Assembly: GCF_003985145.1 (NCBI RefSeq) | Contig: NZ_ML133522.1 | Coordinates: 496,001 to 560,000, forward strand | Length of the DNA stretch: 64,000 nucleotides | Direction: 5' to 3' | Source: Rhizobium anhuiense | Lineage (GTDB): Bacteria; Pseudomonadota; Alphaproteobacteria; Rhizobiales; Rhizobiaceae | Part shown: positions 16,970-26,173 of the stretch, one piece after another | Layout of the letters: each line of letters begins with the position of its first letter | Position numbering within the stretch: the first letter of the stretch is position 1 | Notes under the pieces: generated by a model | Told to the model about the DNA's origin: nothing | The model's database searches: none | The model's input: the letters and a program-made list of their open reading frames with translations, nothing else | Translations under genes and position numbers: made by a program

Positions 16970-18235
16970 ATGGGCGATCATCATGTCGTCGTTGTCGGCG
17001 GCGGTTTTGGCGGGTTGCAACTCGTCAACGGTTTGAAAGGCGCTGGCGTCAAGATCACGCTCGTTGACCGGCGCAACCATCATCTCTTCCAGCCGCTGCT
17101 CTATCAGGTGGCGACGACCATTCTCTCCACCTCGGAAATCGCCTGGCCAATCCGCCGGCTCTATGCCGACCGGCCTGACGTGACGGTTCTGCTCGGCGAG
17201 GTCACAGGCGTCGACAGCGGCACAAAGACTGTTTCCCTCCGTAACGGCATGACTCTTGGTTACGATACGCTGGTGCTGGCGACCGGGGCGACGCATGCCT
17301 ATTTCGGCCATGATGAATGGGAGCCGGTGGCGCCGGGCCTGAAGACGTTGGAGGATGCGACGACGATCCGCCGGCGCGTGCTGCTTGCCTTCGAGAGGGC
17401 GGAGATGGAGGCCGATCCAACCGTGCGCGATGCGCTTCTGACCTTCACCATCGTCGGGGCCGGGCCGACCGGTGTCGAGCTGGCCGGCATCATTGCCGAA
17501 CTCGCGCATTTCACGCTGCCCAAGGAATTCCGCAACATCGATACGCGCAAGACCCGCGTCGTGCTGGTCGAGGCTGGTCCGCGGGTGCTGCCAACCTTCG
17601 CCGAAGAGCTTTCGGCCTATGCCCAGAAGGCGCTGGAGAAACTCGGGGTCGAGATCCATCTCGGCAGGCCGGTGACGGAATGCAATGCCGACGGCGTGAA
17701 GATCGGCGACACCTTCGTTGCCAGCCGGACGATCGTCTGGGCAGCCGGCGTCACCGCCTCGCCGGCGGCACGGTGGCTCGGCGTTGCGGCCGACCGGGCA
17801 GGGCGCGTCGTGGTCGAGAAGGATCTGAGCGCGCCGGGGCTACCCGACGTCTTCGTCGTCGGCGATACCGCATCGGTGATGCGCGAGGACGGGAAGCCGG
17901 TGCCGGGCATCGCGCCTGCCGCCAAGCAGCAGGGCGGCTACGTCGCCAAGGTGATCCGTGCCCGTCTGTCCGGCAAGCCGGCACCGGCGCCCTTCCGCTA
18001 CTGGCACCAGGGCAGCCTCGCCACGATCGGCAAGAGTGCGGCCATCATCGATTTCGGCCGGATCAAGCTGAAGGGCTGGATCGCCTGGTGGATCTGGGGT
18101 CTTGCCCATATCTACTTCCTGATCGGCACCCGCTCGCGCTTCTCCGTCGCCTGGAGTTGGTTGTGGATCTATCTGAGTGGCCAGCACAGCGCCCGGCTGA
18201 TCACCCAGAAAGAAACGATGCGAGAGGAGGAGTAG
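16970..18235 (+). CDS. ndh: Type II NADH:quinone oxidoreductase (NDH-2)
   Basis: A 421-residue flavoprotein that oxidises NADH and reduces quinone at the inner face of the membrane without pumping protons. The FAD-binding motif VVVGGGFGGLQ is at the N terminus, the NAD-binding motif IVGAGPTGVELAG at about residue 160, and VFVVGDTASV near the second FAD contact. The C terminus ends in an amphipathic/hydrophobic segment (WIAWWIWGLAHIYFLIG), the membrane anchor. GGGG eight bases upstream supports 16970; the longer frame from 16820 begins inside an intergenic repeat. Confidence 0.93.
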   Translation: MGDHHVVVVGGGFGGLQLVNGLKGAGVKITLVDRRNHHLFQPLLYQVATTILSTSEIAWPIRRLYADRPDVTVLLGEVTGVDSGTKTVSLRNGMTLGYDTLVLATGATHAYFGHDEWEPVAPGLKTLEDATTIRRRVLLAFERAEMEADPTVRDALLTFTIVGAGPTGVELAGIIAELAHFTLPKEFRNIDTRKTRVVLVEAGPRVLPTFAEELSAYAQKALEKLGVEIHLGRPVTECNADGVKIGDTFVASRTIVWAAGVTASPAARWLGVAADRAGRVVVEKDLSAPGLPDVFVVGDTASVMREDGKPVPGIAPAAKQQGGYVAKVIRARLSGKPAPAPFRYWHQGSLATIGKSAAIIDFGRIKLKGWIAWWIWGLAHIYFLIGTRSRFSVAWSWLWIYLSGQHSARLITQKETMREEE

Positions 18236-18282
18236 GCCTCCTTTGCCCGTGAAAGCTGTCCGGGAATGCGCCGTCTCTCCTG

Positions 18283-18476
18283 CCTCATTCTGAGGTGCAC
18301 CCGGAGGGCCTCGAAGGATCGGGGACGGCCACCGGCGCTTCACCCAGCGACATCTGCATGCAGCATGCACCGCTTAGCCACCCGCCCTCGTAGTTCGAGA
18401 CGGCCCTGCGTTTGTCGCTGCAATCGATCACTGGATCGATTGCTTCGCTCCTCACCCTCACCATGAGGGCTGATTG
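18283..18476. repeat. Rhizobial intergenic mosaic repeat
   Basis: The 447-bp gap after ndh holds repeat-like DNA. CCTCATTCTGAGGTGC with a following GGCCTCGAAGGA (18283-18318) recurs with small changes at 43122-43159, and ATGAGGGCTGATTG (18463-18476) recurs inverted at 43115-43128. No gene is seen in the gap; a weak TTGACA box is at 18531. Confidence 0.55.
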
Positions 18477-18636
18477 TCGTGCCCTGCGGCACACATGTCG
18501 GAGCCTTTAGACAACGCGATACGCCCAAGCTTGACACATCTCCCCGCACACCCTTAGCATTCCATCCGCGTCTCCCAACCACCGGGAGGTGCGCATCCAG
18601 CCGTAGCAACGGGTAGAGGTTCCAATGCGCCGATTC

Positions 18637-18673
18637 ACTTCTCACGAAAATCACATTCGAAATTCTGAGAAGT
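18637..18673 (+). promoter_or_regulatory. Hairpin over the ribosome-binding site of the TetM-like gene
   Basis: ACTTCTCA (18637-18644) and TGAGAAGT (18666-18673) are perfect 8-bp arms. The right arm contains GAGAAG, the only Shine-Dalgarno-like element before ATG 18683. Folding of the mRNA would hide it, suggesting translational control. Confidence 0.5.
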
Positions 18674-18682
18674 TGGTGGTTC

Positions 18683-20638
18683 ATGCGCACTTTGAATCTG
18701 GGCATTCTCGCCCATGTAGATGCAGGCAAGACTAGCCTTACCGAAAGACTGCTTTTTGACGCCGGCGTCATCGACAAGCTCGGCAGCGTCGATACCGGCA
18801 ATACACAGACGGACACTCTCGAACTCGAACGACTACGCGGCATCACGATCAGGGCGGCGGTGGTGTCGTTTGCGATCGGCGACAGGATCGTCAATCTCAT
18901 CGACACGCCCGGCCACCCGGATTTCATCGCCGAGGTCGAGCGGGTGCTGGGATTGCTGGATGCCGCGGTCGTCGTCGTTTCGGCGGTCGAAGGCGTGCAG
19001 GCCCAGACACGGGTGTTGGTGCGAGCGCTGCGGCGGCTTGGCGTTCCCTTCATCTTCTTCGTCAACAAGGTCGATCGTCTTGGGGCCCGATATCAGGAGG
19101 TGGTGGAGGCCCTAGCCGCGCAGCTGGCGGTCCGCCCCATCGCCATGTCGTCGGTCATCGATGCCGGAGCCAAGCTTGCCCGGGTGGAGACGCTCGCGCC
19201 GGGAGACGAGCCGCTTTTCACGCCGCTCTGCGAGGCACTGGCAGAAAACGACGAGGCCCTGCTTGCCGATTATATCCTTGCTCCCGGTCGCCTGAGCGAG
19301 GAAAGGCTTGGGCGCTGCCTGGCAGAGCAGGTGGCGAGCGGCCTCGTCCATCCGGTCTTCGCGGGCGCAGCGATGACCGGTGTCGGCATCCCCGCCCTGG
19401 CATCGGCCATTGCGACGATCTTGCCCGGCCGGTGCTCCAATCCGGATGGCCCGGTCGCGGGCAAGATCTTCAAGATCGAACGCGGCTGGGGTGGGGAAAA
19501 GCTCGCCTATATCTACCTCGCCTCAGGCACGGTGCGGCTTCGGCAATATCTGGACCTGCCCAGAGGCCCGGAACGGGTGACTGCGATCCACCTGTTTGAG
19601 GCCGGCCGGATCGAAGGCGCCGAGAGACTTCGCGCAGGGCAGATTGCCCGCGTCGCCGGCCTTGCCGGCGCCCGGATCGGGGATGCGGTGGGCGGAGATC
19701 CCGCGGGCGGGCGGGCTCACTTTGCGCCGCCGACGCTCGAAACCCGGGTTCTTGCGCGGCGGCCTTCCGACAAGGCGGCGCTCTGGCTGGCGCTGAACCA
19801 GATGGCCGAACAGGATCCCTTGATCAATTTGCGCCGCAACGAGGAGACGGACGAAGTCTTCGTTTCACTCTACGGCGAGGTGCAGAAGGACGTTATCCAA
19901 TCGACCCTGCCGACGGATTTCGGACTTGAGGCAAAGTTCGAGGAAAGCACCGTCATCCTGGTCGAGAGGCCAGTCGGGACCGGGGCCGGTCTGCAGATCC
20001 TCTTCAAGGAGCCCAATCCCTTCCTGGCAACCGTCGGCCTGCGCGTCGAACCACGCCCTCCCGGGGCGGGCAACAGCTTTGCGCTCGAAGTGGATGTCGG
20101 CCAGATGCCCATCGCCTTTTATCGAGCGGTCGAGGAGACCGTGTTCGAAGCGCTGAAACAGGGGATTTTCGGCTGGCAGGTCATCGATTGCCACGTGGCG
20201 ATGACGGCGGCCCGGCACAGTTCGCCTGCAAGCACCGCCGCCGATTTCCGGCAGTTGACGCCATGGGTGCTGGCAACGGCGCTATCGGCCGCGCGGACCG
20301 TGCTCTGCGAGCCAATCGACCGCTTTTATCTCGAAGCGCCCGCGGAAAATTTGAGCGGCGTGGTCACCCTGCTTGCAAAATCGGCAGCAACGACGACGGA
20401 TTCGGTCATTGCCGACGGCGTCGCCCGGCTCGAGGGTACCATGGCGTCTCAGATGGTCCGCGGTGTCCAGCAGCAATTGCCGGGCCTGACGAGCGGGGCG
20501 GGGACCATGGAAAGCAGCTTCGATCATTATGCCCCAGTGGCTGGCCCGCCGCGCTCGCGCCCGCGATCAGGTCCTGATCCGTTCAACGGCGTCGAATATC
20601 TGCTGCGCCTGCATCGACTTGCCGGAGGCATATCGTGA
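18683..20638 (+). CDS. TetM/TetO-type ribosomal protection-like GTPase
   Basis: A 651-residue translational GTPase of the EF-G/Tet(M) type. The G domain has AHVDAGKTS (10-18), RGIT (52-55), DTPGH (74-78) and NKVD (128-131). Domain IV carries the loop HSSPASTAADF at about 512-522, matching the Tet(M) loop III tip whose Pro reaches into the tetracycline site. Length fits ribosomal protection proteins (about 640) rather than EF-G (about 700). Such proteins free ribosomes from tetracycline, but whether this chromosomal homologue confers resistance is unknown. No mobile-element genes flank it. Confidence 0.87.
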   Translation: MRTLNLGILAHVDAGKTSLTERLLFDAGVIDKLGSVDTGNTQTDTLELERLRGITIRAAVVSFAIGDRIVNLIDTPGHPDFIAEVERVLGLLDAAVVVVSAVEGVQAQTRVLVRALRRLGVPFIFFVNKVDRLGARYQEVVEALAAQLAVRPIAMSSVIDAGAKLARVETLAPGDEPLFTPLCEALAENDEALLADYILAPGRLSEERLGRCLAEQVASGLVHPVFAGAAMTGVGIPALASAIATILPGRCSNPDGPVAGKIFKIERGWGGEKLAYIYLASGTVRLRQYLDLPRGPERVTAIHLFEAGRIEGAERLRAGQIARVAGLAGARIGDAVGGDPAGGRAHFAPPTLETRVLARRPSDKAALWLALNQMAEQDPLINLRRNEETDEVFVSLYGEVQKDVIQSTLPTDFGLEAKFEESTVILVERPVGTGAGLQILFKEPNPFLATVGLRVEPRPPGAGNSFALEVDVGQMPIAFYRAVEETVFEALKQGIFGWQVIDCHVAMTAARHSSPASTAADFRQLTPWVLATALSAARTVLCEPIDRFYLEAPAENLSGVVTLLAKSAATTTDSVIADGVARLEGTMASQMVRGVQQQLPGLTSGAGTMESSFDHYAPVAGPPRSRPRSGPDPFNGVEYLLRLHRLAGGIS

Positions 20639-20742
20639 CATCCGAGTGTCGCATTTGATCGTGGGTGGCAGACGGTGCGGCTGCGCCCAAGGGCGGAGAT
20701 CTTGACAGCACCGCCACAGTTGAAATCGCCCGACATTGAAAA

Positions 20743-20766
20743 AGGCGGCCCCCGAAGGAGCCGCCT
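20743..20766 (-). terminator. Rho-independent terminator of adh
   Basis: On the minus strand, AGGCGGC pairs with GCCGCCT and is followed by TTTT. It lies 10 bp after the alcohol dehydrogenase stop codon, and the plus strand also has a short T-run, so it may serve the convergent TetM-like gene too. Confidence 0.75.
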
Positions 20767-20775
20767 CTCGTTTTC

Positions 20776-21822
20776 TTATGCTGCCAGCGAGGCGATGTCG
20801 ATGACGAAGCGGTAGCGGACGTCGCTCTTCAGGACGCGTTCATAAGCTTCGTTGACCTGCTGGATGTTGATCTTCTCGATCTCGGAGACGATGTTGTGCT
20901 TGCCACAGAAGTCGAGCATTTCCTGGGTTTCCTTGATCGAGCCGATCATCGAGCCGGAAATACTCTTGCGGCCGGGGATGATCGAGAAGGCGTGCACGGG
21001 GATCGGATTCTCAGGCGCGCCGACCACCACGAAGGAACCATCCACCTTCAGAAGGCCGAGATAGGCATTCCAGTCGATTTCGGCGCTGACGGTGCAGATG
21101 ACCAGGTCGAAAGTGCCGGCGAGCTTCTTGAAGGTTTCCGGGTCGTTGGTGGCATAATATTCCTTGGCGCCGAGCTTCAGCCCGTCTTCCTTCTTGGAAA
21201 GGCTCTGGGAAAGAACGGTGATATCGGCGCCCATCGCCGCACCCAGCTTGACGCCCATGTGGCCGAGGCCGCCCATGCCGACGATCGCGACCTTCTTGCC
21301 AGGGCCGGCATTCCAGTGGCGCAGCGGCGAATAAAGCGTGATGCCGGCGCAGAGCAGCGGCGCGGAGGCATCGAGCGGAAGGTTGTCCGGGATGGACATG
21401 ACATAGCCTTCCTTGACGACGATCGAGTCGGAATAGCCGCCCTGGGTGCGTGTCTTGCCGTCGGCTTCGAAATCATTGTAGGTGCCGCTGAGACCCGGCA
21501 TATACTGTTCGCGATCGAGGTCGCGCTCGGCGCAGCCGATACAGGAATCGACGAAGCAGCCGACGCCGACGCGGTCGCCGACCTTGAACTTAGTCACGGC
21601 GGAACCGACCGCCGAGACGATGCCGGCGATCTCATGGCCTGGCACGATCGGATAGACGGCGTTCTTCCATTCGTTGCGGACAGTGTGGATGTCCGAATGG
21701 CAGATGCCGGCAAACTTGATGTCGATCACGACGTCATCGGGGTTGGGGTTGCGGCGTTCGAAGGTGAAAGGGGTCAGCGGTTTGGAAGCGTCGGTTGCGG
21801 CGTAGCCTCTTGCAATAGGCAT
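20776..21822 (-). CDS. Zinc-type NAD(P)-dependent alcohol dehydrogenase
   Basis: A 348-residue medium-chain dehydrogenase of the cinnamyl-alcohol/YahK type. Catalytic zinc ligands are visible as C41 (GICHSD), H63-E64 (PGHEIAG) and a Cys in LLCAGIT; the cofactor loop is [14 protein letters not shown]. The structural-zinc lobe is altered: C94 and C97 are present, but the third and fourth positions are R100 and M108. It probably reduces aldehydes with NADPH. It is divergent from an AraC regulator and ends in a clear terminator. Confidence 0.9.
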   Translation of the reverse strand: MPIARGYAATDASKPLTPFTFERRNPNPDDVVIDIKFAGICHSDIHTVRNEWKNAVYPIVPGHEIAGIVSAVGSAVTKFKVGDRVGVGCFVDSCIGCAERDLDREQYMPGLSGTYNDFEADGKTRTQGGYSDSIVVKEGYVMSIPDNLPLDASAPLLCAGITLYSPLRHWNAGPGKKVAIVGMGGLGHMGVKLGAAMGADITVLSQSLSKKEDGLKLGAKEYYATNDPETFKKLAGTFDLVICTVSAEIDWNAYLGLLKVDGSFVVVGAPENPIPVHAFSIIPGRKSISGSMIGSIKETQEMLDFCGKHNIVSEIEKINIQQVNEAYERVLKSDVRYRFVIDIASLAA

Positions 21823-22025
21823 GGGAACCTTCCTTTTCGATTGTGGTGGGGTTGAACGGGATGGCGGACTATTGCCCGGAACTGCGTGAGAGGGTTAGAG
21901 CGATCCTCTCAGCTTTTTGCACGATCCTGCAAAAGTGAGGCGCCGGCCTGTTTGCGAAATGGCGAAGGCACTCTAGATAAGGGCGGTATCACCGGCGTCA
22001 GCCAGTTGACAGAAAGAGTTGCCGC

Positions 22026-22934
22026 ATGACTTTGCCCTTCAGCCCCTATCAGGAAATTGTCGACATCGCGATGCGCTTCGCGCCTGGCGATGGCGAGTTC
22101 TCGACTGATATCGGCAATCTTCACGTCAGCCGTCGGTCCAAGCCAAGCGATCCGCTTCACAGCAGCTACCGGCCCTGTTTTGCCTTCGTCCTGCAGGGGG
22201 CCAAGAGCCTGCGCCTCGGCACCGAACTTATCAGCTACGGGACAGGAGACTATCTGCTGACCTCGCTCGACCTGCCGGTCGCCTGGCAGGTCACCGAGGC
22301 AAGCCCTGAAGTGCCGCATCTCTGCCTGGGGCTGGCAATCGATTCCGAAAAGCTGCTTGAGCTTTTGAGCCGTATCGATATTCCGCGTCCGGCGGCCCAT
22401 ACCGACGGGCAGCGCGGGATGGCGGTGAACGTCGCTCCGCCGGAGCTCCTGGATGCCGCCGTCCGCCTGCTGCGCTTGCTCGATCGTCCAGGCGACATTC
22501 CTGCCATGGCGCCGCTGATCGAGCAGGAAATCCTCTACCGGGTGCTGACCGGGCCGGATGGCGCGCGGCTGATCAACATCGCCACAGCAGACAGCCACAG
22601 CAACAGGATCGCCCGCGCCGTCGCATGGCTGAAGGAGAATTTCGCGCGGCCGCTGCGCATCGAAGATCTTGCCGTCCGCGTCAGCATGAGCGTGTCGTCC
22701 TTCCATCATCACTTCAAATCGGTCACGGCGATGACGCCGGTGCAATATCAGAAGCAGCTTCGCCTGCACGAGGCGCGTCGCCTGATGCTGGTGGAGCGCC
22801 TCGATGCCGGTACGGCCGGCCACCGCGTGGGCTATCAAAGCCCGTCGCAGTTCAGCCGCGAATACAGCCGCCTCTACGGCGCTTCGCCGGCGCGCGATAT
22901 CGATGGCGCGCGCGAAATCATGGCGGCGGAGTAG
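22026..22934 (+). CDS. AraC family transcriptional regulator
   Basis: A 302-residue protein with an N-terminal AraC_N-type cupin domain (CFAFVLQGAKSLRLGTELISYGTGDYLLTSLDLPV) and a C-terminal double HTH (LRIEDLAVRVSMSVSSFHHHFKSVTAMTPVQYQKQLRLHEAR, then GYQSPSQFSREYSRLYGASPARD). This layout is that of the YqhC-like group, which in E. coli activates aldehyde reductase genes. The divergent alcohol dehydrogenase 203 bp away is therefore the expected target. Confidence 0.9.
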   Translation: MTLPFSPYQEIVDIAMRFAPGDGEFSTDIGNLHVSRRSKPSDPLHSSYRPCFAFVLQGAKSLRLGTELISYGTGDYLLTSLDLPVAWQVTEASPEVPHLCLGLAIDSEKLLELLSRIDIPRPAAHTDGQRGMAVNVAPPELLDAAVRLLRLLDRPGDIPAMAPLIEQEILYRVLTGPDGARLINIATADSHSNRIARAVAWLKENFARPLRIEDLAVRVSMSVSSFHHHFKSVTAMTPVQYQKQLRLHEARRLMLVERLDAGTAGHRVGYQSPSQFSREYSRLYGASPARDIDGAREIMAAE

Positions 22935-23032
22935 AGTGTAGCGCGTCCAGCGAGACGCCGGCGCGGTTGCTATTAAAGGATGTTTGACGTTTCGTGGCTA
23001 GGCTTGCGCGAAACACCAGCACCGATGGCGAT

Positions 23033-24091
23033 ATGACGCAAACACCACTTCTTTCCATCGTCGCGCCTTGTCATAACGAGGAGGAGGGCCTGCGCGAATT
23101 CTGCCGCCGAGCCGTCGCAGTTGCTCGGAGCGTTGCTGGGGATGCCTTCGAGCTCATTCTCGTCGATGACGGCTCGTCCGACCGCACCTGGGAGATCATT
23201 TCCGAATTGGCGGCTGATGTGCCGCAAGTGCTCGGCGTTCGTCTTCTTCGCAATCACGGCCACCAATTGGCATCGACGGCGGGTCTCTCCGCGTCGCGGG
23301 GCGAGCGTGTGCTCCTGATCGACGCCGATCTTCAGGATCCGCCCGAGTTGCTTTTGATGATGATGCCGATCATGGAGCGTGGCGCCGACGTCGTTTATGG
23401 TCAGCGCACGCGCCGCGAGGGTGAAACCTGGTTCAAGCTTGCCTCGGCTTCGCTTTTCTATCGTGCGCTGTCCAGGCTCGCCTCGGTGACCATTCCGCGC
23501 GATACCGGCGATTTCCGGCTGATGAGCCGGCGCGTCGTCGATATCCTGCTGGCGATGCCGGAGCGCGATCGCTTTATCCGTGGCATGGTCAGCTGGATCG
23601 GCGGCAGGCAGGTTGCTCTCCCTTACGAGCGTGACGCCCGTTTTGCCGGCGCGACGAAATATCCGCTGCGCAAGATGATCAATTTTGCGCTCGATGCGAT
23701 CACCAGCTTTTCGACGACGCCGCTGCGTATAGCCACATGGCTTGGCATGATCAGCGCCTGCGTCGCGATCTCGTTGCTCGTCTACACCTTCGTTCGCTGG
23801 CTGGAAGGCGAAACGGTTACCGGCTGGTCGTCGATCATGGCCGCCGTCAGCGCCTTCAGCGCCATCCAGCTGATCTGTATCGGCATCATCGGCGAATATC
23901 TCGGCCGTCTCGTGCAGGAGAGCAAGAAGCGGCCGATGTTCATGATCGAGACGATCCTGCGCGGCGGCGAACACGCCGAGCTGCCGACTGCTTTTCCGGA
24001 GATGAACGCCAGCGATAAGCGCGCCGCACTCGATGTCGCCTTTACATCCGGGGAGTTTCCGCGAGCGCAAAAGAGCAGTCGGATCGGATAA
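23033..24091 (+). CDS. Family 2 glycosyltransferase (DPM/GtrB-like)
   Basis: A membrane-bound GT2 enzyme of about 352 residues. The nucleotide-binding stretch VDDGSSDRT and the metal motif DADLQDPPE are clear, with RHPFRYK-like RFAGATKYPLRKM later; two C-terminal helices (about residues 240-265 and 275-300) anchor it. This layout is that of polyprenyl-phosphate sugar transferases. The start at ATG 23033 is preferred for family fit; a GTG at 22994 is possible. It overlaps the next gene by one base, so the two form a translational unit. Confidence 0.87.
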   Translation: MTQTPLLSIVAPCHNEEEGLREFCRRAVAVARSVAGDAFELILVDDGSSDRTWEIISELAADVPQVLGVRLLRNHGHQLASTAGLSASRGERVLLIDADLQDPPELLLMMMPIMERGADVVYGQRTRREGETWFKLASASLFYRALSRLASVTIPRDTGDFRLMSRRVVDILLAMPERDRFIRGMVSWIGGRQVALPYERDARFAGATKYPLRKMINFALDAITSFSTTPLRIATWLGMISACVAISLLVYTFVRWLEGETVTGWSSIMAAVSAFSAIQLICIGIIGEYLGRLVQESKKRPMFMIETILRGGEHAELPTAFPEMNASDKRAALDVAFTSGEFPRAQKSSRIG

Positions 24092-25773
24092 TGGACCAGA
24101 TCGACACGCCTGCTGTGGTCGCAGGCGAGCCTCAGGGATTGGCCGCCAGACAGGATTCCACCATTGCGGTCGCCGCTTTCGTCGCGCTTGCCGCGGCGCT
24201 GGTGGTGCTGTTTCGTTTTCCGCCGGTTCTCGATTACCCCAATCACTACGCCCGGATATGGCTCCTTTCGGGCGGCATCGGCGAGCAGCCGTTTCCTGAG
24301 ATTTATGCGGTCGATTGGAGCCGCACCTTCACCAATGTCGGGATCGACATTCTCGCCACCTGGCTGGGACCGCTTGTCGGCGCCGACAGGCTTGCGCGGA
24401 CTTTGCTTTTCCTGGCGATCGTGCTGCCGCCGCTCGGCGCGATCGGCTTGCATCGCGCGCTTTTCGGCGGCCGGCACCACTGGCAGACCGCCATGCTGTC
24501 GCTCGGCTGGTGCGCCACCATGATCGGCGGCTTCATCAATTTCCAGATCGGCCTCGGCATGGCGCTCTTCTTCGCCTGCGTCGACCTCCGGCTGCAGGGC
24601 AAAAATCCCGCGCTGGTTTTTGCCTGGCGGCTCGCCGCTTCGCTGCTGCTGACGGTGATGCACATCTTCTCGCTCGGCTTCTATATGGCGATCGTCTGCG
24701 GCCTCGAATTTTCGTGGCGCATCGACATACTGCGATCGAAGGCGGGTCTCACGAGGCTCGTCGGCCGGTTGGCGTTGGCGATTGGCGCCTGCGTCTTGCC
24801 ACCGCTCGCGCTCTACCTTCACACGGCATCTTTGCCCAACGCCGGTGGCAACGGCCTTGGGCTTGCATGGAACGACAGCGTCGTCCTGATCGTCCTCAAT
24901 CTGCTCTCCGCCATCACGACCTATGTCCCGGTGGTGGATGTCTTACTGGTTCTGCCGCTGATCCTCATCTGCACACGTGCCGCACGAGCGGGCGACATCC
25001 GCATGCATGCGGGGCTTGCCGTCGCCGCTGGCGGTCTGCTGCTGCTCTCCTGTATTTCGCCTCGCCACATGCTCGGCACCGGATGGATCAGTTGGCGCTT
25101 TCCGATCATGACGGCGCTCGTCGCCATGGCGATGGTATGCCCCTTCGCCAATCTCCCGCGCCGACAGGCGCTGTTGCTTTCGCTCGTCATCAATCTTGCG
25201 GTCTTCGGCCGTACCGGCTGGATCGGCTGGAACTGGTGGCTGGCGCAAAAGGATGTTGCCGCTGTCGAGAGCGTGCTGAAAAGGGTGCCGGCCGGTGCAG
25301 CCGTGCTACCACTTGGGCATGAACCTGAGACAGTGAGCTACCTTGCCCACTCCAACCGGCATTTTTTCTGGGGACTGGATACTTTCCGGCATCTGCCGAC
25401 GCTTGCCGTGCCCGTCTCGCATGCTTTCGTGCCGACGCTCTTCACCGCAAAAGGCAAGCAGCCACTTTCCGTTCTGTCGCCCTGGTCTGAGATCGCGGTT
25501 CCAGAGGGCAATCTGCTGTCGGTGGGTGTGCTTTCATGCCCGACAATGTTGCAGCAATATCGAGACTTCACGCCCTATCTGTCGGATTGGCGCAGTCGTT
25601 TCGATTTCGTCCTGGTCGCCAATGCCGATATTCTCGATCGCTATGTCGGCACCTTCATGCCGTCGGGCCTGACGGTCATCGAGGATGCCGGTTTCGCGAA
25701 GCTTTACGCGATCGATAAGACGATGCCGGCAGAGCCTTTGGCTATCCCGGCGGGTTGCGCCACGGCGTTATAA
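24091..25773 (+). CDS. Multi-pass membrane protein paired with GT2
   Basis: A 560-residue protein of unknown function with about 11-12 predicted helices up to residue 390 and a soluble C-terminal part. The first outside loop carries LDYPNHYARIWLLS; a D-Y-P-N-H loop after helix 1 and the later GISWRFPIM-type segment recall GT-C transferases, which use lipid-linked sugars. Since the upstream GT2 resembles enzymes making polyprenyl-phosphate sugars, this may be the acceptor transferase (inference). Start ATG overlaps the GT2 stop codon. Confidence 0.78.
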   Translation: MDQIDTPAVVAGEPQGLAARQDSTIAVAAFVALAAALVVLFRFPPVLDYPNHYARIWLLSGGIGEQPFPEIYAVDWSRTFTNVGIDILATWLGPLVGADRLARTLLFLAIVLPPLGAIGLHRALFGGRHHWQTAMLSLGWCATMIGGFINFQIGLGMALFFACVDLRLQGKNPALVFAWRLAASLLLTVMHIFSLGFYMAIVCGLEFSWRIDILRSKAGLTRLVGRLALAIGACVLPPLALYLHTASLPNAGGNGLGLAWNDSVVLIVLNLLSAITTYVPVVDVLLVLPLILICTRAARAGDIRMHAGLAVAAGGLLLLSCISPRHMLGTGWISWRFPIMTALVAMAMVCPFANLPRRQALLLSLVINLAVFGRTGWIGWNWWLAQKDVAAVESVLKRVPAGAAVLPLGHEPETVSYLAHSNRHFFWGLDTFRHLPTLAVPVSHAFVPTLFTAKGKQPLSVLSPWSEIAVPEGNLLSVGVLSCPTMLQQYRDFTPYLSDWRSRFDFVLVANADILDRYVGTFMPSGLTVIEDAGFAKLYAIDKTMPAEPLAIPAGCATAL

Positions 25774-25784
25774 GCCGCGGCTCA

Positions 25785-26150
25785 TCAGCCGGGGAATTTC
25801 AGCGCCTTGTCGGCACGGCATTTGGCGAGCTTGAGCTGGCGGAAGGAGAGGATTTTCGTGATGCGCTCCTTGCCATCCGTCTCCACACTCATGCAGGCGC
25901 AGGCATAGCCGTAATTGCCGTTGGTTCTGACATACTCACGTTCGGAGATGTCGGAGATCAGCTCCATGCCTTCCACCTCGCCGGCATCGTCGCCCTGGGT
26001 CATGATCGTCCAGGTGTTTTCCGCATCTTCCAGCCACCAGTTGGCGGGCGTCGGATTTTCAATCCAGCCGCAGCGCGTTTCGGCCGCCTGTGCATTTGCG
26101 GCGATGGCAAGGGCTGCGGTGATGACTGCGGCAGCGATCCGGTATTTCAT
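25785..26150 (-). CDS. DUF4087 secreted protein
   Basis: A 121-residue protein with a Sec signal (MKYRIAAAVITAALAIAANAQA) followed by a Cys-containing domain with RCGWIENPTPANWWLEDAENTW and GYACACMSV. I recognise this as DUF4087-like. Four Cys in the mature part suggest disulfides in the periplasm. GAGGAAAAG before 26150 sets the start. It follows the next gene upstream by 23 bp and probably shares its mRNA. Confidence 0.8.
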   Translation of the reverse strand: MKYRIAAAVITAALAIAANAQAAETRCGWIENPTPANWWLEDAENTWTIMTQGDDAGEVEGMELISDISEREYVRTNGNYGYACACMSVETDGKERITKILSFRQLKLAKCRADKALKFPG

Positions 26151-26173
26151 CGGCTTTTCCTCATCGCCAGATT

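Noticed and set aside
16388..17659. A 423-residue minus-strand frame
   Set aside because: It covers the real ndh and BA14K genes in antisense.
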